Shown here: piece by piece, positions 35,956-47,823 of the stretch
Numbering within the stretch: the stretch's first letter is position 1
Layout: the number at the start of each line of letters is the position of its first letter
Origin: Mariannaea sp. PMI_226
Taxonomy: Eukaryota > Ascomycota > Sordariomycetes > Hypocreales > Nectriaceae
NCBI GenBank assembly: GCA_024336345.1
Contig: JANFOG010000003.1
Span: forward strand, 3,416,501-3,480,500
Length of the DNA stretch: 64,000 bases
Direction: 5' to 3'
Translations under genes and position numbers: made by a program
The notes under the pieces: generated by a model
Told to the model about the DNA's origin: nothing
The model's database searches: none
The model's input: the letters and a program-made list of their open reading frames with translations, nothing else

Positions 35956-38900
35956 ATGCCTCCGCCAACGGCCGACGTCCGCCAGCGACGCATCATCCAA
36001 CTGTCCGAACAATGGGGCATCGTCTTGCCGCCGGTGCCTACGCCACTCGCGCGACCGCAGAATCCTCCCTCGTTCCGTACCATCAATGACGACCAGATCG
36101 CGGAAGATTTGTTGATCAGAAGGACCGCCGAAGTTGCCCAGCTTCGCCCCAAGAGTGGCCTCTCCCGAGCCTTTTCATCAAGCAATCTTAAACGAAAACA
36201 AGGCTATGAACCAAAGGATATCCTTGAGGTCCTGAGCCAATGGGTGTCAAATTGCGGCTCACCTGGAGTCGCTGAGGCCCTCATCGCCAAGCTAGCCGCC
36301 TCAGGTATTGACATCCATGGCATGCAGACAGGGAAATCGGGGGTGTTATCCCGGCGAAAGAGCGTCGAGAATGTTGGGGACCGAACTCGCCTGCTCAAGA
36401 TGGCTGTGGAACGAGGCCAAATGGAGATGGTCCAGGTTTTAATCCCCCATGCTGACCCATTCACACTCGATAATTGCCTGCCTGTAGCGATTCGAAGCGG
36501 AAATACGCCTGTGGTCGAAGTGCTGCTACGTTACGGAGCGAATGCATCACAGACGCCCGAAGGTCAAGATGCGTTTCGTCAGGCTTGCGTCAATCCGGGA
36601 CTCTCTGAGATGGTCGCCCTTCTCCTCCAATCTGACGGTCGACCCTCGTCCGTGTGCCAGTCTCAGGCACTGAGTGACGCAGCCAGAGCCGGATGCCAAG
36701 GAACAGTATTACACTTAACCCGTTCCACGGCCGACGGTAACTACAACAACGCCGAAGCTCTCAAGATCTCTGTCAACAGCGGCCGCCGAGATATTGCAAT
36801 GGCCATTGCAATGGGAAACCTACCCCCTCAAAGTCCCGGCCTAGACGAAGCCTTTCAGCTGCTCATGGAACATATTACTGCCAGTCCGACGACTAAGCTC
36901 GAATTTGCAGAGCTCTTATTGTGCTGTGGCGCCCAAGGTGATATTCTGTCTCAGTCTCTAGAGTTGGCATGTGCTTCCCAATTCTTCGAAATGGCTAGTC
37001 TGCTTGCGTCATATGGTGTTTCGGTCGAATTCAACGATGCTGCCGTGCTTAAGACAGCTATTTCGAGAGGCCAATCCGAACTTGTTGGCTCCCTTCTCAA
37101 TGAGAACTCGACCATCAGCCCTGGGCTAGCTTCGAGCTGCTTGAATCTAGTCCCACGGCAGGCCCCATTTGAAACTCGTTATTCTCTATTGTATCTATTG
37201 CTGCGGAAGGGAGCTAGCGGCACCGCCCTGGACGAATGCCTCATCCATGCTGTTCAAACTGGTGACGTGCAGTCCGTCGACCTCCTACTGCAGCCTCACT
37301 TCCCCGACCCTCAAAGCGCCCGCAGTAACTCGATTCACCAACGAAGATCCCGAATTACAAATCGCCATGCAACAGCGTCCCTAGACCATCGAAATGGCGA
37401 GGCGCTTCGAACGGCTGTTGTGCGAGGCGACATCGACATGGTCTCTAGACTACTCTCAGCTAAACCCTCTATCGAAACTCTGACTCTCGTCTTCCCACTA
37501 ACAAAGACCGTCTCTGCTAGAGACAGGTATCGTATGATTGAGCTCTTCCTCAAGGGTCCACTATCAGGGCCTTGTCTTCATGCAGCTTTACAGGACGCCC
37601 TTAATGTAGACACTTCGCAGCGTGATGAAGCCCTCATCCGACTTCTCCTGAAACACAACGCAGATGTCAACTATAACCATGGTGCTGGCCTTCATTCAGT
37701 CATCGTGCAGAAAGACATGAATATCCTGGCGTTGTTGATTCAGAAAGCATCCCCACAGACCGCTGCCGACCGGATAGATGCCGTGATGAAAGCCGATGAT
37801 CACCGTGCACGCCGCGATATGCTGTCGCTCCTCTTCAACGCCGGAGCAAGCATCGGAGTCAACGAAGTGGCAGCGGCTTTGCAAGCAGCAATTGCAGAGA
37901 AACCAGTCGATATATCACTAGTTCAGCTTCTTGTGCAACAAGGCAAAGCCGACATCAACGCCCTGGATGGTGCGATTGTAACCAAAGCTGTTCAAAATCC
38001 AGATCCAAAGGTGCTTGATCTCTTACTGAACTTAGGAAAACCAACCACAGACACTATCACTCGCTGTATGAATGAACTGGCACCACTTCCGTCCACAGAA
38101 AGCAAAACTTGGAAGCTCAGCATCATTCAGTCCAAAGCAAGCCGAGGAGGGGACATGAGCGGTCTTCTTGTGCATGAAGTTCAGTCTCTTCTTCGTGACA
38201 CCACAAAGCAAGCAACTGTCTCTACTCTCAAACAACTCATCGAGTACGGTGCGGATCCTAATGCCTATCAAGCCGCAGCTTTGTGTCATGCGGTAGCTGC
38301 GGGAAGCACCCCTCTCTGCGATCTCCTCTTTCAGTGCCAACACCCTCTCACACCAGTGTCACTAGCATCTGCTCTGCCACATGCATTGCGAATCTCGGAC
38401 CCTATGGACCGCCTCACATTCACAAAGCGACTGGTTGAATCTGGAGCTCATCCTCTCGAAGTAAACAGAGCTCTGAACCATGCCATTAATACCTACACGG
38501 ATGATATTGCACTTATTGGTGTTCTTGCAAATGCAGCAGATGCATCCGACGGTGAGGCTTTGATCTCGTCCGTATCAAAGGAATCGCCAGAGATTCTAGG
38601 TCTGTTGCTTGCTCAGACAAAGCATTCTATCGAATCCAGGAATTCGTCCCTTGAGAATGGAATAAAGATAGGCGATTGGACTGTGCGGTATTCTATCTGC
38701 ACTAGACTCATCAAAGCTGGTGTTTCACCGGCGGTCTCTTCTCAAGCGCTGCTCATCGCAGCCCGAGATGGTGATCTTAAGCTTGGTGATATTCTGATTG
38801 CTCACGGGGCCAGCATATCAACCAATGATGGTCAAGCAATCATTGAAGCTTGCCGTGGCGGATCTGTTGAGGTTCTAGATGTTCTCCTCAAGTCAGACTT

Positions 38901-41608
38901 GCATGCCCAAAAAACAACCTTGGAACGAGGCTTCCAGGCTGCGACAGAAGTACGGGACCTGGACAAGCGAGCAATGTTGTTCCAGAGGCTTCTGAAGAGA
39001 GGTGTTTCTGGCGAGGTTGTTGATAATCAGCTAGTATCAGCTGCGAGATACGGCGAGGGTGGCCAGGAAGTCCTAAGGGTCTTGCTCGCAGCTGGTGCTG
39101 ATCCTAACTATAGCAACGGTGAGGCAGTAGTTGCAGCCACGAGAAGTGCCTTCATTGGGAACCTAGAATTACTTCTTGGTCTATGGCACAAGGGCGGAAA
39201 TCAGGTAAGTCAAGAGAGCTCAGCCATGTTCGAGGTGGAGTTGCTGACGCGGCCAAACAGAAAAAGCCATCAGCCCCAACACTCTTAAGGGCTCTGAAGG
39301 GAAGCTGGAAATTGAGTCGAGAGACTCGATTCAAGGTTATCAGCGATCTGATGAAGGCAGGTATGCCGGCGACTGAAGAGGTTCACATTGCCTTGAGCAA
39401 GGCTGTTGGCGAAGAGGACCCAGATGAGCAAATGATTAAACTCCTGCTTGATTGCGGCGCATCACCTTTGACAAACGGATGCCAATCATTGCTAACGGCA
39501 ACCCAACGATGTGCCACTCCAGTTCTCAAATTGCTGTTAGACTCGGGGATTCCAGAGGAGCATGTCAACACGGCCTTCTCCAAGGGTTTCACTGAGGATA
39601 ATCTTAAGACGTGGTTCACTCCAGACGGCTTTGAGGTGGCGCATATGCTTCTCGAGCACGGTGCTCGAGGCAATTCTCTCAGTGGCGCACTCGTCCTTGC
39701 AATTAAACACAGCGACGAAGACACAATCGTGATTGCAGAGCAATTCGTTGACCTACTAGTAGCTCATGGAGCCGATGTCGATTACATGGATGGCGAACCA
39801 CTCAAACAAGCAGCCTCAATAGCGAACGCCTCCTGGACTCGCAAACTCCTCACTTGCCACCCCTCAGCCAAAACCCTTGCACTAGGATTTGACCATATTT
39901 TCGACAATCCAAAGTCTGAGGATGAAGCAATGGAGTTGTTCGAATTATTCACAGAGTATCATGAAGGTGACGTGCGTATGGATGTGATGACACGGGCTCC
40001 AGGGAGTGACCCTGTGCTTGTCAGAGCTATTTCCCAATATCCTCGATCAAAGAAGGTCCTTCAATCATTGCTAGACGCTGGCTTTTATCACGACCAAACA
40101 ACACAATACCGTGTACATTCTGACATGGACGACATTGAAGAGGTGACTCTCTTGTTATGGGCTATTGCTCAGCCTCAGAAGAGGGTCAGTAGTTCATTAA
40201 TTGAGCTCTTAATTGAGCGTGGAGGTAAGTTTGTCGAGTTTGCAAATCTATATAATATGCGGAGGGATGGAACTGACTGGTTGAAGCAAATATCAACTTC
40301 GAGACTGCAGCTACCCGATCGACCCCGCTTATGCAAGCTATTCAAGCTCGCAGGCCAGACGTAGTCAAAATGCTGATACTTGAGGGAGCTGAAGTTGATG
40401 GGACCGATGCCATGGGCCGCAGTCCTCTCTCCATGGCAACTGAGATCGGTGGCGATATCTCCATCCAACTCATGGGAAGTCTGCTTGCTGCCGACCCCTC
40501 TAAAGACGATGGGTCCCTTCACAACGCTGCGCGGGAGCTAAACCTCGCTGCTGTCAGAGTTCTTGTTCAGTCTGGCCACGATCCTGATTTCCCAAGTCCC
40601 TTGCACGACGGCCGCAGCGCGCTTGGCGAAGTCTGCCTTCATGGATCGGATGTTGGGGACCTTACGGCTGATCGGGAAAAGGCGATGCAAAAGGTCATGT
40701 CCTTCCTGATCGACTCAGATTCAGATGTAACGTTGAAATCGCACGGAAAATCTCTTCTCCATCTTTGTTTTGGTGCGGCTGACCCTGTCGCGACAACACG
40801 AGCCTTGCTGAAGGTGGCGATGTGGAAGCATATCAATAAGCCGTGGAACCAATATACCGACGGAGAGTATACCTACTCTCCCACCATGTACGTCATAAAG
40901 GTTATGAAGCCCTCGGATTCACGGGAGCAGCTCCTCACTTTACTTCGGGCAAACCGTGCTTTGGATGTCTACTATGCGAACTCAGGCGAACAACCTGATG
41001 ACGCTGTTGGCCTTCCGAAAGACATGGAGATTCAAGATCGTGAGCACAAAGCTCGTCTTCAACGCATTGCCCAGGAGTCCGAGGACCACGCAATTGCCAT
41101 TGCTCGGCGCAAGGAGGTCGCCAGCGTAGAACAACAGATATGGGCGCAGAGAGCCGAGATGGAGGACGCCCGCCGCAAGAAACTACATAACGAGGACATA
41201 AGTGCAGTGCGGTCCAAGGCTCAACTCGAAGACTCCCTGTCAAAGGACGCTTTGCAACGACGTCTCTCGGAGCAGCATCGTTTGACAGAGGCGTCACTTG
41301 CACGCACAAAGGCCATTGCTTCCACCGAGTTGAGCGCCGAGGAGAGCCGACAGAACAAGATGCTGGAGTGGGAGACGCGTATGAACACGGAGCGTGTCGA
41401 TAACGCCAGAGCTCTCAGCGCGTTGAGGATCAGTGAACGTGAAGAGGTGGAACGCATCGAACGTGGCGCGGACGAAAGAATCAAGAAGAGATTGGAGACG
41501 CAGAAGAAGTTGGTCGACAGCCAGGAACGGCTTGCTAAGAGACTAGCCAACGGACCCGCGGGTACCAACGCGAGGCAGCAGATTGGCTACGTCGAGGAGT
41601 TGAACTGA
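35956..41608 (+). CDS. Very large ankyrin-repeat protein with C-terminal coiled coil
   Basis: 1844 residues. Exons are 35956-39204, 39261-40224 and 40287-41608; the last join restores a textbook ankyrin unit (ERGA-NINFETAATRSTPLMQAI). After a short N-terminal segment with SEQWGIVLPPVPTPLARPQNPP, residues about 120-1560 are an almost continuous array of ankyrin-like repeats. Many are degenerate, with recurrent LLxxGAD, ALxxAVxxG and VxxLLL patterns. Residues about 1640-1835 are highly charged, Gln/Glu/Arg/Lys-rich and predicted to be a long coiled coil (EERIKKRLETQKKL-like heptads). No kinase, NACHT, helicase or membrane domain is seen. It is probably a scaffold or binding protein. Such giants are found in filamentous ascomycetes without known function. 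The start is the first ATG after a pyrimidine-rich leader. Convergent with the SNF2 gene. Confidence 0.88.
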
Positions 41609-42037
41609 TGTAATGGCGAGAGGACTTTCCAAGACGGACGCGCATATGAGGAGGTTTTCAAGAAGCTAGGAGTCGGGGAGTATTGGAAATTGGACATATC
41701 CAGGATCTGACATAACGTGCCAGAAAACACTTTCCTTTTTTTTTATTCTTGCATTTACCACTTTGGGGAAATTGGGAAAATCAGCATATTTATTCTCCAG
41801 AGTGCCCTGGAGCATCAGCGAATATTGCGTTGTTATCGCGAAATCTAAAAGAGTCTCAAAATAATTGCAAATAAGACATGGCCTTGGAGCTCTTCCAGCC
41901 ATGTTTCTAATCTCTTTTGAAAAGTGAAGAAAAAAGAAAAAGAAAAAGAAAACCACTATGCAGGCCCAACTCGTCTTTTGTGCTTTTCTTAACCCTCTTG
42001 CCCCCTAAATTGAGTTGGTAGTAGAAATAATCCGTTC
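41609..42037. other. 3' intergenic region between convergent genes
   Basis: 429 bp of 3' flanks of the ankyrin and SNF2 genes, including A-rich and T-rich tracts near 41730 and 41930. No gene is seen. Confidence 0.5.
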
Positions 42038-44834
42038 CTATTTCCTCCGAGCCATCTTGATAGATTCGGCGCCAGTTTCTACGACACGGTAAGCATCCGC
42101 GTCACCATCACCACTGGCAGCACGCTCGTAAGCGGCTTCGCTCCGATCACAAAGTACTTTGAGATCAGCATCGCTGAGAATGTCTGCTCCACCCGACGTT
42201 TGGTACACTTCGCCATCCTTGAGAAGCAGGGCCTTGAGGCTTTCTTGATCAAGCTCCTCGCGCATGTCACGCTTCTGTCCCATTGTTTTGAACCCGCCCT
42301 TTTTGATCACAAGCTTCTCAAGACGACGCTTGGCATCTGCGGAAAGAAGCAGCTGCTCCTCGACCGTGTCTTTAGTTGCGAGACGATATACAATGACGGG
42401 ACGAGTTTGACCGATTCGGTGACAACGATCTTGTGCTTGTAGATCTTGCTGGGGGTTGAAATCACTGTCAAATAGGATGACAGTATCAGCAGATGCGAGA
42501 TTGATGCCTTGGCCTCCGGCACGGGTAGAGAGGAGGAAGACTTTGTAACTTGGATCGGTGTTAAATGCACGGATCTGTTCACGTCGGCTCTCTTGAGATA
42601 CAGAACCATCGATGCGACAGATGTTCCACCCTCGCAACTCATGGCAGTAGTCCTCCAATATGTCAAGCTGCGTGGTGAATTGTGAGAAGATCAAGACTTT
42701 ATGATCATCCTTGAAAAGTTGGCCAAGGAGACGGTCCAACAGGAGCATTTTTCCTGATGAAGTGACAATCGATTCATCAACAGGGATATCTGTGGCCGTG
42801 GCCCAAGGGTTGTAAAAGTTATGGGGACTGTTGCAGACCAGCCGAAGTTGAGCAAGCGGGTTTCCAAGCTTCTTCTGCGCAATTTGTTTTTCTTGCAAAG
42901 GGTCAGCAGCCACTCAACTAAAAAGAAAAGGGGGAAATGTCAATATCTTACTAGCCATCTCCAAAGTTTGGGCCAGTGCATACTCTTCAGTCGACATTGG
43001 TGTGCCCGTAGCATCATCACTGGTTTCATCCTTTGCTATCTCACTGGCCAACTTCTCCTCAAACTCATCATCTGACATGCGCTCTTCGTCTGAAGTAGCT
43101 TCCTTGTATGTCTTCGCCTTTCGTGGACGGCCACGGGAGCTGGGGGTAGACTGTCGGCTAGAGCGTGTGCTCTTGGGCTGAGAAATAGTAGAAGTTGGAG
43201 GGCTCTTCCGCTTTTCCGGTGCTTTTTTGGGGGTAGAGACCGACTCAGCATCGATTTTGGCATTCTTGGGGGGCCTACCTCGACCACGATTGCCCATCAA
43301 CATCGAGAAGGCATTTTTTATTGGTGTGTCGCTCTTGATATCCGCTTCCTTCTTCCGCGGCGACTCACGCACTGGTAGTGACATGGTCTTAGGCGTGACT
43401 TGCTTCGACTGAGGCGTTTTGGTTCCTGAGCGAGAAGAGCTCCGTGTGGTCCTGACAGAAGCTGGGGAATTGGTAATCTTTTCAACTACCTTGTTCTCCA
43501 GATATGCCCTCGTATCAATATTCTTATTGGAAAGAACATTGTAAAGATCAGTCTGCTCTTTGGTCATTGGAGCAAACAGCACGTACTCCCGTTTCTTTGG
43601 GAGATATGCGGCCACGTCTTGTTTGACACGCCGCAAGAGCATAGGTTGTAGGATGAGATGGATCTTCTTCACGAGATCCTGCTTCATGCTGTCCCCAATA
43701 AATTCTTGGGTACCCTGTTCATCTTGAAGGTCTGAAAAATCAAACCAGGATTCAAACGCGTCCCAATTTGTAAAGATATTAGGAAGAAGGAAGTGTAGCA
43801 AAGACCATAGCTCCTTCAGGTTATTTTGAAGTGGTGTTCCAGTGATGAGCAACCGAGTTGCACTCGAAAATTGCCGCAGCTGCTGAAACAACTTGGCCTC
43901 AGCATTCTTCATTCGATGGCCTTCGTCCTAGGTAGAGTTAATAATGGATCTCGAGCACGTTGGGGGGACAAAATGCATACGATGATGATAAATTCCCAGC
44001 TCACTCGAGACAGGTTATGTTGGTCCCGTAGGACCATTTCGTATGAGGTACAAACAACTGGGAACTTCTCGGTTGGCCGTCCATCCTTGAGGTGTCTCAT
44101 CATTTTAGTCTGAAAGATCTCCTCACGTTGATCCTTGTTGCCATGATACATCACGACGGGGATTGATGGGGTCCATTGATGGAATTCATCCATCCAGTTG
44201 GATAGGGTTGATAACGGTGCCACTATCAGGTGGGGTCCCAGATAGTTCTCCTGTTCACGCAGAAGGGCAATTAGAGAGATGGTTTGTACCGTCTTGCCTA
44301 GATAATAATCAGCATGATGGTCAGCTATGACAGAGTTACTCACTTACCAAGGCCCATTTCGTCGGCAAGAATCCCGCTCATACCTTGTGAGCATATCTCA
44401 TACATCCAAGTCAAACCTTCCAGTTGGTAATCTCGCATCTTTCCCCCAACCATACACTTGGGCTGGGACGCCATCGCCAGGTCGTGCTCGCCCAGGGTTT
44501 TTCCATCTAGGCCGCTTCCTACTCGACCCAAAACCTGGGTTTTCTTAGTGAGGATATCACTGAAAGCAGCGCTCTTCATCAAAAGCTCGTCAAGTTCTCG
44601 AGCCTTGGCCTCCCGCTCGGCCTTGGTTTCCGGCTTCTTTGACTTTCGCTTTTTAAGTAAAGCTTGGCGTCTTTTTTCCTCGGCAGTTTCATTCTCAACC
44701 CTAGCTGACTCTTCTTCCCTAAGAAGAGTATCCTCATTGGGTTCATCAGTCTTAACGCTCTCAGATGGTGGAGAGCTCGGCGCCGTGGTTGGTAATCGTG
44801 ACTCCGAACGGTCCGAGGCTGAAAGACCATCCAT
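42038..44834 (-). CDS. mus-30: SNF2-family chromatin remodelling ATPase, LSH/HELLS/DDM1 type (MUS-30, Irc5-like)
   Basis: Nuclear ATP-dependent DNA translocase of 877 residues. Relatives (human HELLS/LSH, plant DDM1, Neurospora MUS-30, yeast Irc5) act in chromatin remodelling, DNA methylation or DNA repair. Exons are 44834-44348, 44297-43981, 43927-42952 and 42891-42038. Motifs are DEMGLGKT (Walker A, split by intron 1), [13 protein letters not shown] at 269-272 (split by intron 2), [21 protein letters not shown], then [25 protein letters not shown] and [12 protein letters not shown] in the C-terminal helicase lobe. A Ser/Lys-rich insertion between the lobes carries two AT-hook-like cores (GRGRPPK and SRGRPRK). 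The third intron uses a CTGAC branch site and CAAG acceptor to give [15 protein letters not shown]. Start is at the first in-frame ATG preceding the acidic N-terminus; a longer open frame upstream is probably leader. Confidence 0.9.
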
Positions 44835-45615
44835 GGTGACTGACAAAGAAAAAGAGATAACTAGAAAGTAAAAACTAAGACCAGTAGGAACTGCACAAAA
44901 GAACAGAATCAAGGTGATAAATCTGTATGAAACGCGGTGGAGTGTCGGTCTCGCAGCGTTGAAATGGCTTGTTGCTAAGGAACACAATGACGCCTACAAT
45001 GCAGGGAGAGCGAGAGAGAAAGGGGCGGAAGTAGGAAGAAAAAGAAAGGAAAATCAATCACAAAAATTAAGTGATTAGTGATTGGTTCAGGCAAACCAGG
45101 AAGAAAACGGCTGAGATGACCATCAATGTTAAAGCAATCGATATGTTTTGCATCCAACGCAATCGGTTTCCCAGAAAACGGTATCAATAGCAACCTCAAA
45201 AAAACGTGGGGATTGATGAAAGGCAAACGCGACACGATTTGGAATCCTTGACGCGAGAAGGCAGCGATGTCACGAGTTTGCGTAAAGTGGTGGAGCCGGG
45301 CTGACTAAGAAGAAGCCACCACAGGAGGAGTGAGCCAGCCACAGATTCACTGCCCGAAGAGTCATCAATCCACCCACGGCTCACCAGCCACAATCAGTGG
45401 CCATATCAATTGCCCCTCCATGTTTACCCCACCAAAGAAAATAATATCGTGAGAGTCATTGCAACAACGACAGCATCCCCACAAAGCATCACTTCGAGAG
45501 AAGCCTACTCAGAGCTTCCTCCTTTCCTCATTCAGCCACCCTGTTCTCCCTAAAAGCCCTTCGTCCGGCTATTAGAAGCCTTTCCACTGTCCGCGCCTTA
45601 AGTAATATCGCAAAA
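44835..45615. promoter_or_regulatory. Divergent intergenic region of mus-30 and arc1
   Basis: 781 bp between the two start codons. The arc1 side is pyrimidine-rich from about 45470, as expected for a strongly expressed leader. No discrete factor site stands out enough to name. Confidence 0.4.
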
Positions 45616-46782
45616 ATGGCATCCATTTCTGAGCAGACCTACACTCCCACCGAGGAGGCTGAGATTCAGCAATGGCTCACCACCTCCGAGCGTCTCAAGT
45701 CCTCCGACGAAAAGTCCTCCATTCTCGAGACTCTCAACAGCCATCTCTCCAGCCGCTCCACTCTCCTAGGTAGCAAGCCCAGCAAGGCTGATGTCGCCAT
45801 TTACGAGACCCTGGCTGCCACCGTCGCTAAGTGGACTCCCGAAGAGCGCACTGGCGAGAAGGGTCTCCCCCACATTGTCCGCCACCTCGACTTCGTCCAG
45901 AACTCTCCCCTCTTCGGCCTCGATGTCAAGGATGAGAACAAGTTCAAGGTTGACCAGGACAACGTCCTCTACGTGAAGCCCCCCGTCGACGCCAAGGCCG
46001 AGAAGGAGCGCCTCAAGAAGGAGAAGGCCAAGGCCGCTGCCGCTGGTGGTGAGGCTACTCTTGTCGACCGCACCAAGGAGAAGGTCGAGCAGAAGGTTGA
46101 GGAGGTTAAGGAGAAGGTTGCTGCTGCTGCCAAGCCCAAGAAGGAGAAGAAGGAGAAGGCTCCCAAGCAGCAGAAGGCCCCCGCCGCCGCTGCTCCCCTT
46201 TCTCCCGCTCTGATTGATCTCCGTGTCGGCCATATTCTCAAGGCCATCAACCACCCCGATGCCGACTCCCTTTTCGTCTCTACTATTGCCGTTGGCGACG
46301 CTGCCAGCGAGGACTACGTCGAGTTCGAGGGCCAGATCTGCCGTACTGTCTGCTCTGGTCTCAACGGCCTGATCCCCCTGGAGGAGATGCAGGGTCGCAA
46401 GGTCATTGTTGTGTGCAATCTCAAGCCCGTCAAGATGCGCGGCATCAAGTCTTGCGCCATGGTCCTTGCCGCATCCCCCGTCCCCAAGGAAGGTGAGGAC
46501 GACCACAAGGGTCCCGTTGAGCTCGTGGCTCCTCCCGAGGGTGCCAAGGCCGGTGAGCGCGTCTTCTTTGAGGGCTTTAACGGCAAGCCCGAAGGCGTTC
46601 TCAACCCCAAGAAGAAGATCTGGGAGATCTTCCAGCCCGGATTCACTACTACCGACAATCTCGAGGTTGCTTTTGACGCTGGTGTTGTTGAGCAGCTGGG
46701 CAAGACTGGTATTGCCAAGCTCGTTACTGAGAGCGGCGGTGTCTGCACTGTTCCCAGCCTGAAGGGTGCTCAGGTCCGATAA
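45616..46782 (+). CDS. arc1: tRNA-binding synthetase cofactor Arc1 (EMAPII-type)
   Basis: Cytosolic tRNA-binding protein of 388 residues. The yeast homologue holds methionyl- and glutamyl-tRNA synthetases together and delivers tRNA; fungal orthologues are also annotated as G4-quadruplex-binding. Residues 1-120 form a GST-C-like adaptor domain (KPSKADVAIYETLAATVAKW). Residues about 125-195 are a Lys/Ala/Glu-rich linker expected to bind RNA non-specifically. Residues about 200-388 are the EMAPII OB-fold, beginning LIDLRVGHILKAINHPDADSL and containing CSGLNGLIPLEEMQGR and LKPVKMRGIKSCAMVLAAS. Single exon, first ATG with an A-rich context. Very strong C-ending codon bias indicates high expression and produces a long antisense open frame. 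Divergent from mus-30, convergent with rpo41. Confidence 0.95.
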   Translation: MASISEQTYTPTEEAEIQQWLTTSERLKSSDEKSSILETLNSHLSSRSTLLGSKPSKADVAIYETLAATVAKWTPEERTGEKGLPHIVRHLDFVQNSPLFGLDVKDENKFKVDQDNVLYVKPPVDAKAEKERLKKEKAKAAAAGGEATLVDRTKEKVEQKVEEVKEKVAAAAKPKKEKKEKAPKQQKAPAAAAPLSPALIDLRVGHILKAINHPDADSLFVSTIAVGDAASEDYVEFEGQICRTVCSGLNGLIPLEEMQGRKVIVVCNLKPVKMRGIKSCAMVLAASPVPKEGEDDHKGPVELVAPPEGAKAGERVFFEGFNGKPEGVLNPKKKIWEIFQPGFTTTDNLEVAFDAGVVEQLGKTGIAKLVTESGGVCTVPSLKGAQVR

Positions 46783-47823
46783 ATACTAGAAGAAAAGTAG
46801 AGTGTGTTATTATATAAAAGTCAGACATGTAGACAATACTAGATGAACCACAAGCTTTAACTGCTGTGGCCTGCTAGATTTTTTGTTTATCACTTCATTT
46901 TTATCGTCATTCATCCTATGAATTCGAACAATGTGTGGCTACGAAGTGAAATGTTGTCTGCCAAATAGACACATTCGTGTTGGCAATCTTGAACTTCGAC
47001 CTCCAAAGGTCCAGGGTAGATATATAGCGAGCCACAAAACCTGCTCCCAAAGCACAATGTGGGGTACGATTTGGTATATTTAGCGATTGCCGTGGCCTTA
47101 AAAAAAGTGAAGATTCGATATAGTTTAATTTACTTGTAGTAAGCGATTATGATGCTCGAGTTTTATTGTAAGATTGTGGGATTGGAGGTTGCTGATGTTA
47201 CTTCTGATGCGACCATCAATTTTGGCCAAGTCTCTCACTCCAACAACGCTCAGTTACGTTGGTATGAAGACGACAATGCACTTGATTTTGAGTCACTAAC
47301 TTTACAAAAGGCGCTTCAAACACAATCCCTATAAAATCGCCTTCATGACAGCGATGCGGACAGCCACAGAGAATAGACTTCCATAGTAAGCCACCCTAGA
47401 TACCGATGAATTAAAGCCACGCGTAGTCATGTCTTGGAAAAACAAAGAGCTTCGAAAGTAGAGTAGTGCATAAATCTCATCATATTTGACCTTTTTATCT
47501 GGCTCATCAACGCCTATCTAATGTAAAAAGAGTCGGCATCATCCCCTTCTCACCTATCTAACCTTTGTTGAATAACACTCCGAGGATAAGTGTACACAAC
47601 CCCACATTGTTTGCTTGATAAATATACACACAAAGCAGAAATTATACCTCCTCTATCCTGAATTTCTGTTGCTTTTAGATGGCCGTGGATGTCTCCACGG
47701 CTATGAAAATGAACAAAACGCCACAAGATGCGCTCAAATCGCCACAAACCCCTTTCGCCTTGGATGCATGTGCAGCCATGTTTCGCGTACACGTTAATCA
47801 TACATTGACAGTTACGTCCCTAA
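46783..47823. other. 3' intergenic region between convergent arc1 and rpo41
   Basis: About 1 kb of AT-leaning DNA with no supported gene. A 61-codon plus-strand frame near 47149-47334 shows no features of a gene. Confidence 0.5.

Noticed and set aside
45766..46506. 246-codon minus-strand frame antisense to arc1
   Set aside because: Leu/Gly/Asp-rich shadow caused by strong codon bias and the Lys/Ala-rich linker of arc1.
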